Shown: piece after piece, positions 27,200 to 35,813 of the stretch
Layout of the letters: every line of letters begins with the position of its first letter
Position numbering within the stretch: position 1 is the first letter of the stretch
Notes under the pieces: generated by a model
Told to the model about the DNA's origin: nothing
Seen by the model: only the letters and a program-made list of their open reading frames with translations
The model's database searches: none
Source of the DNA: a bacterium BMS3Bbin08
GTDB taxonomy: Bacteria > Nitrospirota > Thermodesulfovibrionia > UBA6902 > BMS3Bbin08
Length of the DNA stretch: 64,000 nucleotides
Assembly: GCA_002897775.1 (NCBI GenBank)
Contig: BDTR01000039.1
Span: 25,090 to 89,089, forward strand
Direction of reading: 5' to 3'
Made by a program: the position numbers and the translations under genes

Positions 27200-28975
27200 T
27201 TGGACAAAAAACTGATCCTCCTGGCAATTCTTGTTACGTGCATTCTGATGTCTGCGCCTTTAATAGCTGTACAGGCTGAAGAAGCCGCTGTTCCGTCCGG
27301 GGACGTAGAGCGGACAGGACTGCGCGAAGATATTGACGGGCTGCTTGAGCGCAGGGCAGAGCTCGGTCTTAAAAACCTGGAGCCACAGTCTGTTTTTTTA
27401 ATAAAAAAGGGGGAACAGGCGTATAAGCAAAAAAGAGAAAAAGAAGCAATAAAACTTTTCGAGCAGGCCAGAGAATTGTCACCGGACCTGCCGCTGTCCT
27501 ATCTTTATCTCGCAAAGGCGCATTTTTCTTTATCCCCTAAAAAGTTGTATAAGGCGTCAGGCTATCTCCTGGGCGCCTGGAGGGCGTTGCTGAATAATTT
27601 CTGGTGGTCGTTCCAGACCGCGGGTATGTTCATCCTCAGTCTGTTCATATCCCTTCATGTGTCGGTTATTATATTTCTGGTCGTTTTAATGACGTCCAAA
27701 TTAAGCCTGTATGTCCATGACATCATTGAAGACAAGAGAAAGATCCTTCTCCTGATTGCCCCTGTCCTCTTCGCGCTGTTCGGGCCGATCTTTGGCGTGA
27801 TCGGCTTTATACTGCCGTTCTGGGTTTATCTGAAAGAAAAAGAGAAAATTGTTCTTTATTCCGCCGTGGGGATATCGTTCATTATTATATTAATGTTTCC
27901 GGTTTTTTCGTCTTTCACCGGCGCTTCGCAGGACAGGACGCTGCGCAGTGTAATTAAAATAAATGAGGGTATATTTACCGGTGAGTCACAGGAGATCTCC
28001 ACAACCAGGGACGATTATGAAGCGCTTTTTTCACGGGCCCTGGAACTTAAAAGGAGAGGCCGCTACGATGAGGCGATAAGTATTTACAACGAACTTCTCA
28101 AAATAAAAAGTGACGCGAGGGTATATAACAACCTTGCCAACTGCTATGTGGGTCTTGGCCGGTACGATACGGCGTCGGGATACTACAACCAGGCTTTGGA
28201 ATCGGCAGAGATGGCTTCTGCAAGTTATAACCTCAGCCAGCTGTACAGAGAAGTCTTTGATTTCAGTGATGCCGAGGAATACTATGACAGAGCCGTAAGG
28301 GCGGATGCCCGGAAAGTAGCCCTTTACAGCTCAATAAAAGGTATGTCTGTCAATCGATTTGTAATGGACGAGACACTGGAAAACAGGGAATTGTGGTCAC
28401 TGGCCTTTAAATGGTATCCATACTATTCATCTTCTGTGTCCCTGGGAAGAATGCAGTCGTTTACCGGAAGGGGAGCTTCAATTTTTTTACTTGTTATTCT
28501 AATGGCCGTCCTTCATGTTTATAAAAGCAAGGTTTCCCGCTGGGCGTATCGCTGCAGAAGATGCGGTGAGATATACTGCAGTGCCTGTGAGAAAAGGATA
28601 TCGCATGAAGATGTATGTCTAACGTGTTTCAAGACGCTTGTACAGGTAAGTGAACTGGGCCCAAAGGAGAGGGTGGAAAGGATCCTGGAGATACAGCATT
28701 ACAGGGACGACAAGAACCAGCGGCTGAAACTTTTAACAGCTATTCTGCCGGGCAGCGGCCATATATACTACGGCCGTACGGTTTACGGCTTTGTCACGCT
28801 CGCGGTATTCATTTTTTTCCTCATGTCCACCGTGTTCTGGATATCTATGCCCTTACCTGCTTCAATGGAGCAGACAGCCTCTTTTTTCAGACTGGTATCA
28901 GCAGGAGGGCTGGTATTGACTTACGGCTTTGCTGTAATAAGAGTAATGAGGAGGGTCCCTAAAAAATGGCATTAG
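27200..28975 (+). CDS. TPR-containing membrane protein with zinc-ribbon-like motif
   Basis: The protein begins with a signal peptide or anchor (DKKLILLAILVTCILMSAP), has a first TPR region (about 60-115), hydrophobic helices (about 135-240), a second periplasmic or cytoplasmic TPR block (about 270-375; YDEAISIYNELLKI, YDTASGYYNQALE), another helix, then a Cys-rich motif with four CxxC-type pairs (CRRCGEIYC, CSAC, CLTC) and two C-terminal helices. No family name is recognised. TTG 27200 is preferred because AAGGAAG precedes it; GTG 27179 in the same frame is the alternative. It overlaps the next gene by ten bases, suggesting joint function. Confidence 0.75.
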   Translation: MDKKLILLAILVTCILMSAPLIAVQAEEAAVPSGDVERTGLREDIDGLLERRAELGLKNLEPQSVFLIKKGEQAYKQKREKEAIKLFEQARELSPDLPLSYLYLAKAHFSLSPKKLYKASGYLLGAWRALLNNFWWSFQTAGMFILSLFISLHVSVIIFLVVLMTSKLSLYVHDIIEDKRKILLLIAPVLFALFGPIFGVIGFILPFWVYLKEKEKIVLYSAVGISFIIILMFPVFSSFTGASQDRTLRSVIKINEGIFTGESQEISTTRDDYEALFSRALELKRRGRYDEAISIYNELLKIKSDARVYNNLANCYVGLGRYDTASGYYNQALESAEMASASYNLSQLYREVFDFSDAEEYYDRAVRADARKVALYSSIKGMSVNRFVMDETLENRELWSLAFKWYPYYSSSVSLGRMQSFTGRGASIFLLVILMAVLHVYKSKVSRWAYRCRRCGEIYCSACEKRISHEDVCLTCFKTLVQVSELGPKERVERILEIQHYRDDKNQRLKLLTAILPGSGHIYYGRTVYGFVTLAVFIFFLMSTVFWISMPLPASMEQTASFFRLVSAGGLVLTYGFAVIRVMRRVPKKWH

Positions 28976-30012
28976 AAGGAGTTCTACAGGAATTCGGACT
29001 GGCTGATATCCTCCAGCTCATATACTTTCAGAGGAAAGCCGGAATACTGAATATCAGGGGTAAGATCGATACCGTGGAACTGAGCTTTATAAACGGAAAC
29101 ATTTCGGGTCTGAGGTCGCAGAGGAGATCAGAGGCCAACCGGCTTGGGAAGATCCTTATCAAAAGAGGATTGATCAGTCAGAAAGACCTGGACACAGCCA
29201 TAGAGATGGGCAAGACCGAAAGTGTAAAGGTCGGGAATATCTTTGTGAGGCATGGACTGGTTTCAAAAGACACCCTTATGGAGATCATCCAGGCACAGAT
29301 AATAGAGACCATTGTTCAGATCTTCACCTGGAAAGAAGGCAGATACGAATTTATTCCTCAGGAGATCCCTGTTGACAAGGAAATGCCCGTTTATCTTGAT
29401 ACCCAGCATCTGCTTATGGACGGTTTGAGGATAGTTGATGAGTGGTCCCTGGTCGAAGGCAAACTGGATCTGAACACTATTTACAGAAGGGTCACAGATC
29501 CTGAGCCGGGGAAACTGACTGACATAGAAAAAGAGGCGCTCAGCCTGATAGATGATGAGACCGACGTAAGCACAATAATCAATATCAGTTATTCCGGTGA
29601 TTTTGAAACGTCCAAGGCCATAATATCTCTGGAGGAGAAGGGGATAATAGAACCTATCGTGGTCAAGCCTCTTGATGAAGGAACTGTCGGTGTGGAACGG
29701 AGGCTGGAATCCCCGTTTTATTTCGCGATACTTGGCGTAGTGCTGGTTGTTTTACTGTTCACTCTTAAAGGCAATTTTGACGCCTTCAAGGCACTGCAGA
29801 GAACAACATCGGGTTTTAACATGGAAAAAATAAAAACTGATATCGATATATATAACGCGGTCAATGGCCGGTATCCATCAAGCCTTGAAGCGGTTACAAA
29901 AGAGAATGATCCGTGGGGCAAGCCTTATATCTATGAAACAACTGACCGGGGTTTTAAACTTTTCAGTGCCGGGCCGGATGGAGTCGCGCAGACAAAAGAT
30001 GATGTATACTGA
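28966..30012 (+). CDS. PATAN/DUF4388 protein with membrane helix and pseudopilin-like C-terminus
   Basis: The 348 residues begin with a DUF4388/PATAN domain (ALEGVLQEFGLADILQLIYF), a signalling domain often linked to response regulators and type IV pili. A second region (about 60-140) resembles the MshEN/GspE N-terminal fold (GKILIKRGLISQKDLDTAIE; GNIFVRHGLVSKDTLMEIIQ). A transmembrane helix lies near 247-264. The C-terminal 70 residues resemble the T2SG/GspG pseudopilin core (DIYNAVNGRYPSSLEAV, DPWGKPYIYE, FSAGPDGVAQTKDD). The mixture is unusual. Export of the pilin-like tail across the membrane is inferred from the helix position. Confidence 0.8.
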   Translation: MALEGVLQEFGLADILQLIYFQRKAGILNIRGKIDTVELSFINGNISGLRSQRRSEANRLGKILIKRGLISQKDLDTAIEMGKTESVKVGNIFVRHGLVSKDTLMEIIQAQIIETIVQIFTWKEGRYEFIPQEIPVDKEMPVYLDTQHLLMDGLRIVDEWSLVEGKLDLNTIYRRVTDPEPGKLTDIEKEALSLIDDETDVSTIINISYSGDFETSKAIISLEEKGIIEPIVVKPLDEGTVGVERRLESPFYFAILGVVLVVLLFTLKGNFDAFKALQRTTSGFNMEKIKTDIDIYNAVNGRYPSSLEAVTKENDPWGKPYIYETTDRGFKLFSAGPDGVAQTKDDVY

Positions 30013-30013
30013 T

Positions 30014-30136
30014 ATAAACAAGAAATAAGAAGTTGAAAATAAGAAATTTGAAATAAAAAAAAGGATCAAACAATAAGCAGGATAAAACTTATTACTTCCC
30101 ATTTCCTGTTTCTCATTTCCCATTTGTTTTAATTTT
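30014..30136. repeat. Purine-rich palindromic repeat before queC
   Basis: The left arm (AAGAAATAAGAAGTTGAAAA and following) and right arm (CCCATTTCCTGTTTCTCATT and following) are imperfect reverse complements. They fill the entire gap between two genes and resemble the palindromes found inside queC. Confidence 0.55.
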
Positions 30137-30988
30137 ATGAAACGTGCGGTTGTTCTTTTAAGCGGCGGAATTGATTCTACTACCTCACTGGCTATTGCAA
30201 AGGCTGAGGGTTTTGGAATATACGCGATCAGTTTTGATTACGGTCAAAGACATAGTATAGAGTTGAGTTCGGCCAAACAGTGCGCCGCGTATTTTGACGT
30301 TAAAAAACATATTGTCATAAGTTTTGACCTCAGGGAGATCGGAGGGTCCGCACTTACCTCTGATATAGAGGTGCCCAAGGTATCTTTGGGTAAGACCACG
30401 CATGATGAGAAAGAAGTTGAGAAGATAAGAAGTTGGGAAGATAAGAATTCTCAGCCTCTTAACCTCTCAGCCTCTCAGCTTCCGGAGGCGCAGCCTGACA
30501 TTCCGGTCACTTATGTTCCCGCTCGTAACACCATATTTTTATCGTTCGCGCTGGCATTTGCCGAAAGTATTGGTTCTGAAAATATCTTCATTGGAGCCAA
30601 TGCTGTTGATTACAGCGGCTATCCTGACTGCAGGCCTGAATTTATAAAAGCATTTGAGAGCATGGCTAACCTTGCTACAAAAGCGTCTGTTGAAGGAAGA
30701 GCCAGGTTTTTGATCCATGCGCCTTTAATAACACTCACCAAGGCTGAGATAATAAAGAAAGGGGCTGAGCTGGGTGTTGATCATTCCCTGACATGGAGCT
30801 GTTATGATCCACAGCCAGCAACAGAAGATGAGAAGATGAGAAGATGTGAAGATAAGCAGTCTCAACCTCCTAATTTCTTGGCTTCTGAACTTCTGAAGTA
30901 TGTTCCATGCATGCGTTGTGACAGCTGTATATTACGGGCCAGGGGCTTTAAAGAGGCGGGGATAACCGATCCGTTAATCTTAAAGTAG
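30137..30988 (+). CDS. queC: 7-cyano-7-deazaguanine synthase QueC with two in-frame repeat insertions
   Basis: QueC makes preQ0, the precursor of queuosine. The 283 residues hold the PP-loop [57 protein letters not shown] and the zinc site (SCYDP and CMRCDSC). Two stretches of low-complexity sequence interrupt the family pattern, near residues 93-116 and 228-254; each corresponds to a palindromic GAGAAG/CTTCTC DNA repeat and keeps the frame. Both lie in loops, the second between the first zinc Cys and the other three, so activity may be kept. QueC is usually about 220-240 residues. Confidence 0.93.
   Translation: MKRAVVLLSGGIDSTTSLAIAKAEGFGIYAISFDYGQRHSIELSSAKQCAAYFDVKKHIVISFDLREIGGSALTSDIEVPKVSLGKTTHDEKEVEKIRSWEDKNSQPLNLSASQLPEAQPDIPVTYVPARNTIFLSFALAFAESIGSENIFIGANAVDYSGYPDCRPEFIKAFESMANLATKASVEGRARFLIHAPLITLTKAEIIKKGAELGVDHSLTWSCYDPQPATEDEKMRRCEDKQSQPPNFLASELLKYVPCMRCDSCILRARGFKEAGITDPLILK
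30413..30482. repeat. Palindromic repeat inserted in frame in queC (copy 1)
   Basis: The arms GAAGTTGAGAAGATAAGAAG and CTCTCAGCCTCTCAGCTTC are imperfect reverse complements with AATT at the centre. Encoded residues about 93-116 ([20 protein letters not shown]) are not part of the QueC family. Confidence 0.75.
30825..30898. repeat. Palindromic repeat inserted in frame in queC (copy 2)
   Basis: The left arm is AGATGAGAAGATGAGAAGAT and the right arm is TTGGCTTCTGAACTTCTGAA, again roughly reverse complementary. It encodes residues about 230-254 ([20 protein letters not shown]), similar in wording to copy 1 ([13 protein letters not shown]). Confidence 0.72.
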
Positions 30989-31053
30989 CAGATTAAATTA
31001 AGCTTGCAATATCCTTAAAATATGTATTTTTTTTGCTCCAGGAGTTCTAGGTT

Positions 31054-32016
31054 ATGAAGACAGGACCTTTAATCAGGGACTTACTTTATTTTGCTCTTTT
31101 TGCTGTATTTTTTGGTTCTGTTGCCTTTGCCTCTGTTGATGCGGCTGATCTGAAAGTGCGGGAGCAGGTCAGCGTCAAAAAACCTGTCTATTCAGCGGGC
31201 CCGTGGAGAGGCAGGATAGTAGAGGCAGAGACCGGAAAACCGATCGAGGGAGCGCTGGTAGCCGCTGTGTGGTACAGGTCGTTCGATACTGGATTTACCC
31301 TGATAAAGGACTTTCATGAAGCCAGGGAGGTTTTTACTGACAATAACGGTTATTTTGAAATACCTGCTTATACAGAGACAGGAGACAATAAGGACACCTG
31401 GCGCAGACCGCAGCAACCTGGGCCGGAAGGACCTATTGAGCTGGCTGTCAGAAGGCTTGTTATCACAGATCCGGATTTTATAATTTACAAACCAACCTAT
31501 AATTCATATCCGCGGAGCGCTGAGATCATGATTTTTGCTTCAGCTGCTTCCATGGTCAAGTACAGGGAGTTTTACATGGGAACCATTAATAATGAGCTTG
31601 TGAGACTTCAGCGTCAGAAAACAAAGGACTTTCCAGAGGGGTTGGTTTACACCGGGAGAAAATGCTTTTCTGTAATGGCGGAATTACTTAAGAAAACCAA
31701 TTTCAGGTTCGATACGCTTTTTATCCCGATGAAAAATACGCTGGAAAAACTGGAAGAGCTGGAAATTCCTCTTGATTGCCCTGAAAGCGCGGAGCCTGTG
31801 CCCACGCGCATGACCGGGGGTAAAAGATCGTTTGAGAGCCCTTTGAAAAAAGGCGGGTTTATAGTTATAGGGCTCTCCAGGGCGACAAGGGCAAGAGAGC
31901 GGGAAGCGGCCATACCCATGGTGCCGGTGGAAGCAGGGCCGGACAAGCTGCCGCGTCTGCACAGGCTTATAGATGAAGAGAAAGAAAATATCAAGACTCA
32001 GGGAAAGATGGAATAG
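31054..32016 (+). CDS. Exported protein with carboxypeptidase-regulatory-like domain
   Basis: The 320-residue protein has a signal peptide (about 1-31) followed by a CarboxypepD_reg-like beta-sandwich (GRIVEAETGKPIEGALVAAV, then DNNGYFEIPAY), which in other proteins binds sugars or peptides or acts as a structural domain. The remainder (about 120-320) is not recognised; it is mostly helical with basic tracts. AGGAG sits 10 bases upstream of the ATG. Its end overlaps the convergent coaE by 26 bases. Function unknown. Confidence 0.75.
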   Translation: MKTGPLIRDLLYFALFAVFFGSVAFASVDAADLKVREQVSVKKPVYSAGPWRGRIVEAETGKPIEGALVAAVWYRSFDTGFTLIKDFHEAREVFTDNNGYFEIPAYTETGDNKDTWRRPQQPGPEGPIELAVRRLVITDPDFIIYKPTYNSYPRSAEIMIFASAASMVKYREFYMGTINNELVRLQRQKTKDFPEGLVYTGRKCFSVMAELLKKTNFRFDTLFIPMKNTLEKLEELEIPLDCPESAEPVPTRMTGGKRSFESPLKKGGFIVIGLSRATRAREREAAIPMVPVEAGPDKLPRLHRLIDEEKENIKTQGKME

Positions 32017-32623
32017 AGGATGTTTCCCCGCTCAATGTTTTAAAAATGGCAGATGTGCGGGCCTTTGCCCTGCTGATATCCGGGTTATTATCGATCAGAA
32101 AATCCGCGTGCTTTTTCTTCTCTGAGATCGGGCCCTGAGCGCGCATACGCTTGACCGCCTGTTCTTTTGACATCCCCTGTCGTTCAAGTCTGGCAAGCGC
32201 GGTTGCCCTGTCGCAGTGTACAACAATTATGCTGTCAAAAAGCTTTGTATAACCGGCTTCGAACAGCAACGGGACCTCAAAAACAATTACTGCCCCGCTG
32301 TCTTTTTTCAAGGTTGCCGTTTTAATTTTTTTTGCGGCCTTCATAACATCAGGATGAAGAATTTTTTCAACTGCCATTCTTTTTTGAGGGTCATTGAAAA
32401 TGATCTCTGCAATGCGTTTTTTATTGACCGACACCTTTGAGGCTTTTTTTATCAGGATATCCCGGCCGAGCAGGCGGGCGAGTTTTTTTATTATCGCCGG
32501 GTTTTTGAGGCTTTCGTGGACGAGCTTATCAGCGTTGATCGTATGAGCGCCTGATCTTTTGAAAAATCCAAGAACAGTTGTTTTGCCAGCGCCGAGACCG
32601 CCGGTAAGTCCGATAAATGGCAT
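31991..32623 (-). CDS. coaE: Dephospho-CoA kinase
   Basis: CoaE performs the last step of coenzyme A synthesis. The 210 residues start with IGLTGGLGAGKTTVLGFF (P-loop), contain INADKLVHESL, the lid VPLLFEAGYTKLFDSIIVV and RMRAQGPISEKKKHADF with DNNPD. The length matches the family. It overlaps the 3' end of the convergent upstream gene. Confidence 0.94.
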   Translation of the reverse strand: MPFIGLTGGLGAGKTTVLGFFKRSGAHTINADKLVHESLKNPAIIKKLARLLGRDILIKKASKVSVNKKRIAEIIFNDPQKRMAVEKILHPDVMKAAKKIKTATLKKDSGAVIVFEVPLLFEAGYTKLFDSIIVVHCDRATALARLERQGMSKEQAVKRMRAQGPISEKKKHADFLIDNNPDISRAKARTSAIFKTLSGETSSIPSFPES

Positions 32624-32708
32624 ATCAGGATTATAACAGATTCAGATATTTCTCCAGGGAAAACATAATACCTTGCCTGCGTAGAACTTTTGAGTTAATA
32701 TAAATTTT

Positions 32709-34847
32709 ATGCGCCTAAAGTATTTGCTTCTTTCCCTGATATGTCTTTTCACGGTCTGTACACTTATACTGCCGCTGACAAGCTGTGCCCATGGAATTGA
32801 CAGAACCCCTGATCCGGCCGGTAAAGAGTTACTGCAGCTGTCAGAGGAACGTTTTAAAGAGGCCGTGAGTCTTTTTGCATCCGGTGAATATGAGCAGGCA
32901 GAAAACATTCTTCAGGATTTTGTAGTTGATGAGCGCTGGCAGAAGCAGGCCCATTTCCTTTTGGGCAGGATATATAAAGAACAGGGTTTTTTTGAAAAGG
33001 CAGAGGATCATTTAAATCGGGTAAAAGGCAGGGACTTTCTGCTGGGTGACTATGTGTTGAAGGCGCTTGTGGAAACTTATATGGCCCAGGATGAATTTGA
33101 AAAAGCCCTGCAGACCGCACGCGGGATCAAGAATAAGGCGCTTTTACAGACAGCAAAACAGTATGAGATCAAGGCGCTGATCGAACTGGGAAAAGAGAAC
33201 AGGGCCATCAAGTCTCTGCGTCAATATATAAGGAAATACCCTGATGACTGGGATTCAAGACTTGTTCTTGCCAGGCTCACTTATGGCACAGGCAGAAAGG
33301 ATGAGGCAGTAGGTCTTTTAAAGGATGTATATATTAACGCAGGCCCTCTTGCGGCAGACGCCCTTAAGGAGTTAGAGGTATTGAATGCGGTCTCATTAAG
33401 TCTGGAAGAGGTATTGGAAAGGGCAGGCAACCTTTTTGAAGGACTTTTTTTCCAGGCGGCTGAAGATGAGTATGTAAAGGCAATTAAGAACATAAAAGAT
33501 CCTGTCATGGAGAACGATATCAGATTTAAGATCGGAATGTGCCTTTTCAGACAGAAAAAATATGATATGGCTGCTGAAAGTTTTGGGTATATCAAAGATC
33601 CCAGGGCAATGTACTGGATGGCAAGATCAGCCTACAGGTCCGGAAATATGGAGCAATTCAAGACAATTATGGGAGAAGTCAGAAAGGAGTATCCAAAAAG
33701 CGGATATCTTGTGGAACTTCTACTGATATCGGCGGAGGACCGAAGAAGGGCGGGGGAACTGGATAAAACAGAAGAGATCTATAAAAGTATTTTAAAAGAC
33801 TTTCCCAAAAAAAGTGAGGACGCGCTCTGGGGCCTCGGATGGATGAGCTATACAAGCGGTGATTACAAAAAGTCAAAGCAGTATTTCTCGGAGCTGGAGT
33901 CTTCTGTCAGAGGGGAGAGACGCTACAAATACACATACTGGAAAGCAAAAAGCCTTGAGATGCTGGCCAAAGACTGCGAAGCAGCAAAGAAAGCGGAGCA
34001 TAGCGCGGAAAGCGGTTTGTGCGGGACCGGATATGATGATGTCTACAGGGAAGCTTCAAAGGACACTGGTTACTACGGAATGTTATCCAGGATAAGTCTC
34101 GGTGATCTTGACGCGCCGGAGAAACTGGTCATATCAAAACCGGAAAAACCAGAAGGGGGCAGGTTCGACAGAATAGAGATGCTCAAACTTCTGGGTATGA
34201 ACGAGGAGGCGGCAGAGGAGATAAAACTGATCCTGCACTATTCGAGGGACCCGCGGGAATTTAAGTATCTGGGCTATACAGCAGTTGAAGTCGGTGAATA
34301 TAAAAGCGTGATCTACTTCACGGAAGACACTGAGAACAGGGAATTTCTTCCGCTTTCATACCCCAGGGGTTACTGGGATATTATCAGTGAGGCCGCTGAG
34401 ATCGAAAAAATTGACGCATATCTGATAGCCGCGTTGATAAGAGAAGAGAGCAGGTTCGATCCCGGGGCCTTTTCCGCTGCGGGCGCGGTCGGCCTTATGC
34501 AGCTTATGCCTGCTACTGCCCGCAGGATCAAAAGGGGCGCGGACATAAGGCTCGACAATGATTCTGAGATCTATTCTGTCAGGAAAAATATATTTATGGG
34601 GACACATTATCTGTCAATGCTTATCCGGGAGTTCAGGGAGACAGCCCTGGCAATAGCAGCTTATAACGCGGGCGAGAACGCGGTGAGACAGTGGGTGTCA
34701 GTCTCCGATCATAAAGACATTGAGGAGTTCATAGAGGACATACCGTATAAGGAGACGAGAAGATACGTCAAAAAGGTCCTGAACAGCTACTGGCAGTACA
34801 GGTCGATCGAGGGACTGCCTTTGCAGGACGGGAAAACTACCAGTTAG
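32709..34847 (+). CDS. Soluble lytic murein transglycosylase with TPR superhelix, lipoprotein
   Basis: The 712-residue protein cleaves peptidoglycan between MurNAc and GlcNAc. It has a signal peptide ending in lipobox LTSC (about residue 26), a long helical region of TPR-like repeats (about 45-470), and a C-terminal SLT/GEWL domain with the catalytic motif LIREESRFDP (E580), GAVGLMQLMPATA and AAYNAGENAV. This is the Slt70-like layout. Being lipid-anchored it would sit at the outer membrane. A hairpin with a CTCACGGGG arm follows. Confidence 0.93.
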   Translation: MRLKYLLLSLICLFTVCTLILPLTSCAHGIDRTPDPAGKELLQLSEERFKEAVSLFASGEYEQAENILQDFVVDERWQKQAHFLLGRIYKEQGFFEKAEDHLNRVKGRDFLLGDYVLKALVETYMAQDEFEKALQTARGIKNKALLQTAKQYEIKALIELGKENRAIKSLRQYIRKYPDDWDSRLVLARLTYGTGRKDEAVGLLKDVYINAGPLAADALKELEVLNAVSLSLEEVLERAGNLFEGLFFQAAEDEYVKAIKNIKDPVMENDIRFKIGMCLFRQKKYDMAAESFGYIKDPRAMYWMARSAYRSGNMEQFKTIMGEVRKEYPKSGYLVELLLISAEDRRRAGELDKTEEIYKSILKDFPKKSEDALWGLGWMSYTSGDYKKSKQYFSELESSVRGERRYKYTYWKAKSLEMLAKDCEAAKKAEHSAESGLCGTGYDDVYREASKDTGYYGMLSRISLGDLDAPEKLVISKPEKPEGGRFDRIEMLKLLGMNEEAAEEIKLILHYSRDPREFKYLGYTAVEVGEYKSVIYFTEDTENREFLPLSYPRGYWDIISEAAEIEKIDAYLIAALIREESRFDPGAFSAAGAVGLMQLMPATARRIKRGADIRLDNDSEIYSVRKNIFMGTHYLSMLIREFRETALAIAAYNAGENAVRQWVSVSDHKDIEEFIEDIPYKETRRYVKKVLNSYWQYRSIEGLPLQDGKTTS

Positions 34848-34873
34848 ATAATAAATATGTATCCCACGGATAA

Positions 34874-34910
34874 ACTCCATGAGATAAAAAACCATATCTC
34901 ACGGGGTTTA
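34874..34910. repeat. Hairpin of the CCCCGT(T/G)AGAT family
   Basis: ACTCCATGAGAT and ATCTCACGGGGTT pair around an A-rich loop just after the transglycosylase gene, and may terminate its transcript. The right arm and following TTTAC match the ends of the repeats at 14751 and 35248. Confidence 0.45.
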
Positions 34911-34966
34911 CTTTCTATTATTGATTTGATAAGTTACATCATGATTTTATGAAAGGGGATTTATCC

Positions 34967-35236
34967 ATGGACAAGGTAAAGCAACTGGAAGAAAAAATAA
35001 TGCAGGTGATCGAGAGAACAAAAAAAGTGAATGATGAGAACAAAGAGTTAACGCAGAACGTAAAAGACCTGCAGGATGAGATCAAACAGAAAGAAAGCGA
35101 AATAAAGGCAGGCAGGCAGGACTACAAGAACATTGATAAACTTCGCGCGACTATTGATAAACTTAACAAAGAGCGTGATAGCGTGAGAGCCCAGATAGAA
35201 GATCTGATAAACGAGCTTGAAACTCTCGAACTTTAG
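34967..35236 (+). CDS. Small coiled-coil protein, ZapB-like
   Basis: The 89-residue protein is one long coiled coil (DKVKQLEEKIMQVIERTKKV; NKERDSVRAQIEDLINELE) with no other domain. It sits just upstream of a ZapA gene, which is the usual place of ZapB-like division-ring proteins in related bacteria. ATG 34967 is chosen because AAAGGGGA lies six bases before it; an in-frame ATG at 34949 has no such site. The ZapB role is inferred from length, coiled coil and neighbour. Confidence 0.75.
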   Translation: MDKVKQLEEKIMQVIERTKKVNDENKELTQNVKDLQDEIKQKESEIKAGRQDYKNIDKLRATIDKLNKERDSVRAQIEDLINELETLEL

Positions 35237-35247
35237 CGGATAATTTT

Positions 35248-35350
35248 ACCCCGTTAGATAATGACGGGCGCCTTTAAGGATAGGACCATGAGACAACCGT
35301 ATCTAACGGGGTTTACCCCATTAGATCACACGAATATACTAACGGGGTTT
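35248..35350. repeat. Double CCCCGTTAG...CTAACGGGG repeat element
   Basis: ACCCCGTTAGATA (35248) pairs with TATCTAACGGGGTT (near 35300), directly followed by a second, shorter inverted unit ACCCCATTAGAT...ACTAACGGGGTT ending about 35350. It fills most of the gap between the zapB-like gene and zapA. Confidence 0.65.
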
Positions 35351-35440
35351 ACATATTTTGGTATAATCAGTGTAACATATAAAAGTCCTGACAAAGCCAG
35401 GACCGTATTCCTGTAATTTTCAATTGTTCAGGTGGTGGAT

Positions 35441-35707
35441 ATGCATTCCGTAGAAGTCCAGATATTAGGACAGACGTATTCTATCAGAACCGATGAGGAC
35501 GAGGCCTATATAAAAGCCCTGGCCGAATATGTGGATCAGAAATTAAAGGAAATATACAGCGCTGCCCCTAATGTAAACCATGTTAAGGCGGCGATCATGA
35601 CCGCTCTGGGAATAGCGGACGAGTTTTTTAAGGCCAGGTCAGGTCAGGAAGATCTTGACAGGATGATAGAAGAAAAGACAAAAATGCTTTCAAGCCTGCT
35701 CGAGTAG
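35441..35707 (+). CDS. zapA: Cell division protein ZapA
   Basis: ZapA binds and bundles FtsZ. The 88 residues show the family pattern VEVQILGQTYSIRTDEDEAY, an AEYVDQKLKEI helix and a C-terminal coiled coil. ATG 35441 is preferred because GGTGG sits seven bases upstream; GTG codons at 35432 and 35435 in frame are alternatives. It follows a coiled-coil ZapB-like gene, and lysS lies 106 bases downstream. Confidence 0.9.
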   Translation: MHSVEVQILGQTYSIRTDEDEAYIKALAEYVDQKLKEIYSAAPNVNHVKAAIMTALGIADEFFKARSGQEDLDRMIEEKTKMLSSLLE

Positions 35708-35813
35708 AGGCCTTCTGAAGTTCCCGGATCTATTGACCGCGCAATTATTGAGATACTTTATAATATTTGTGATCTTTACCTTAACCGGGATCCCCATTTT
35801 TTGAAGAAAAATA

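Noticed and set aside
35708..35813. 6S RNA (ssrS), expected near zapA in some bacteria
   Set aside because: The gap is only 106 bases and shows no 6S-like long bulged hairpin.
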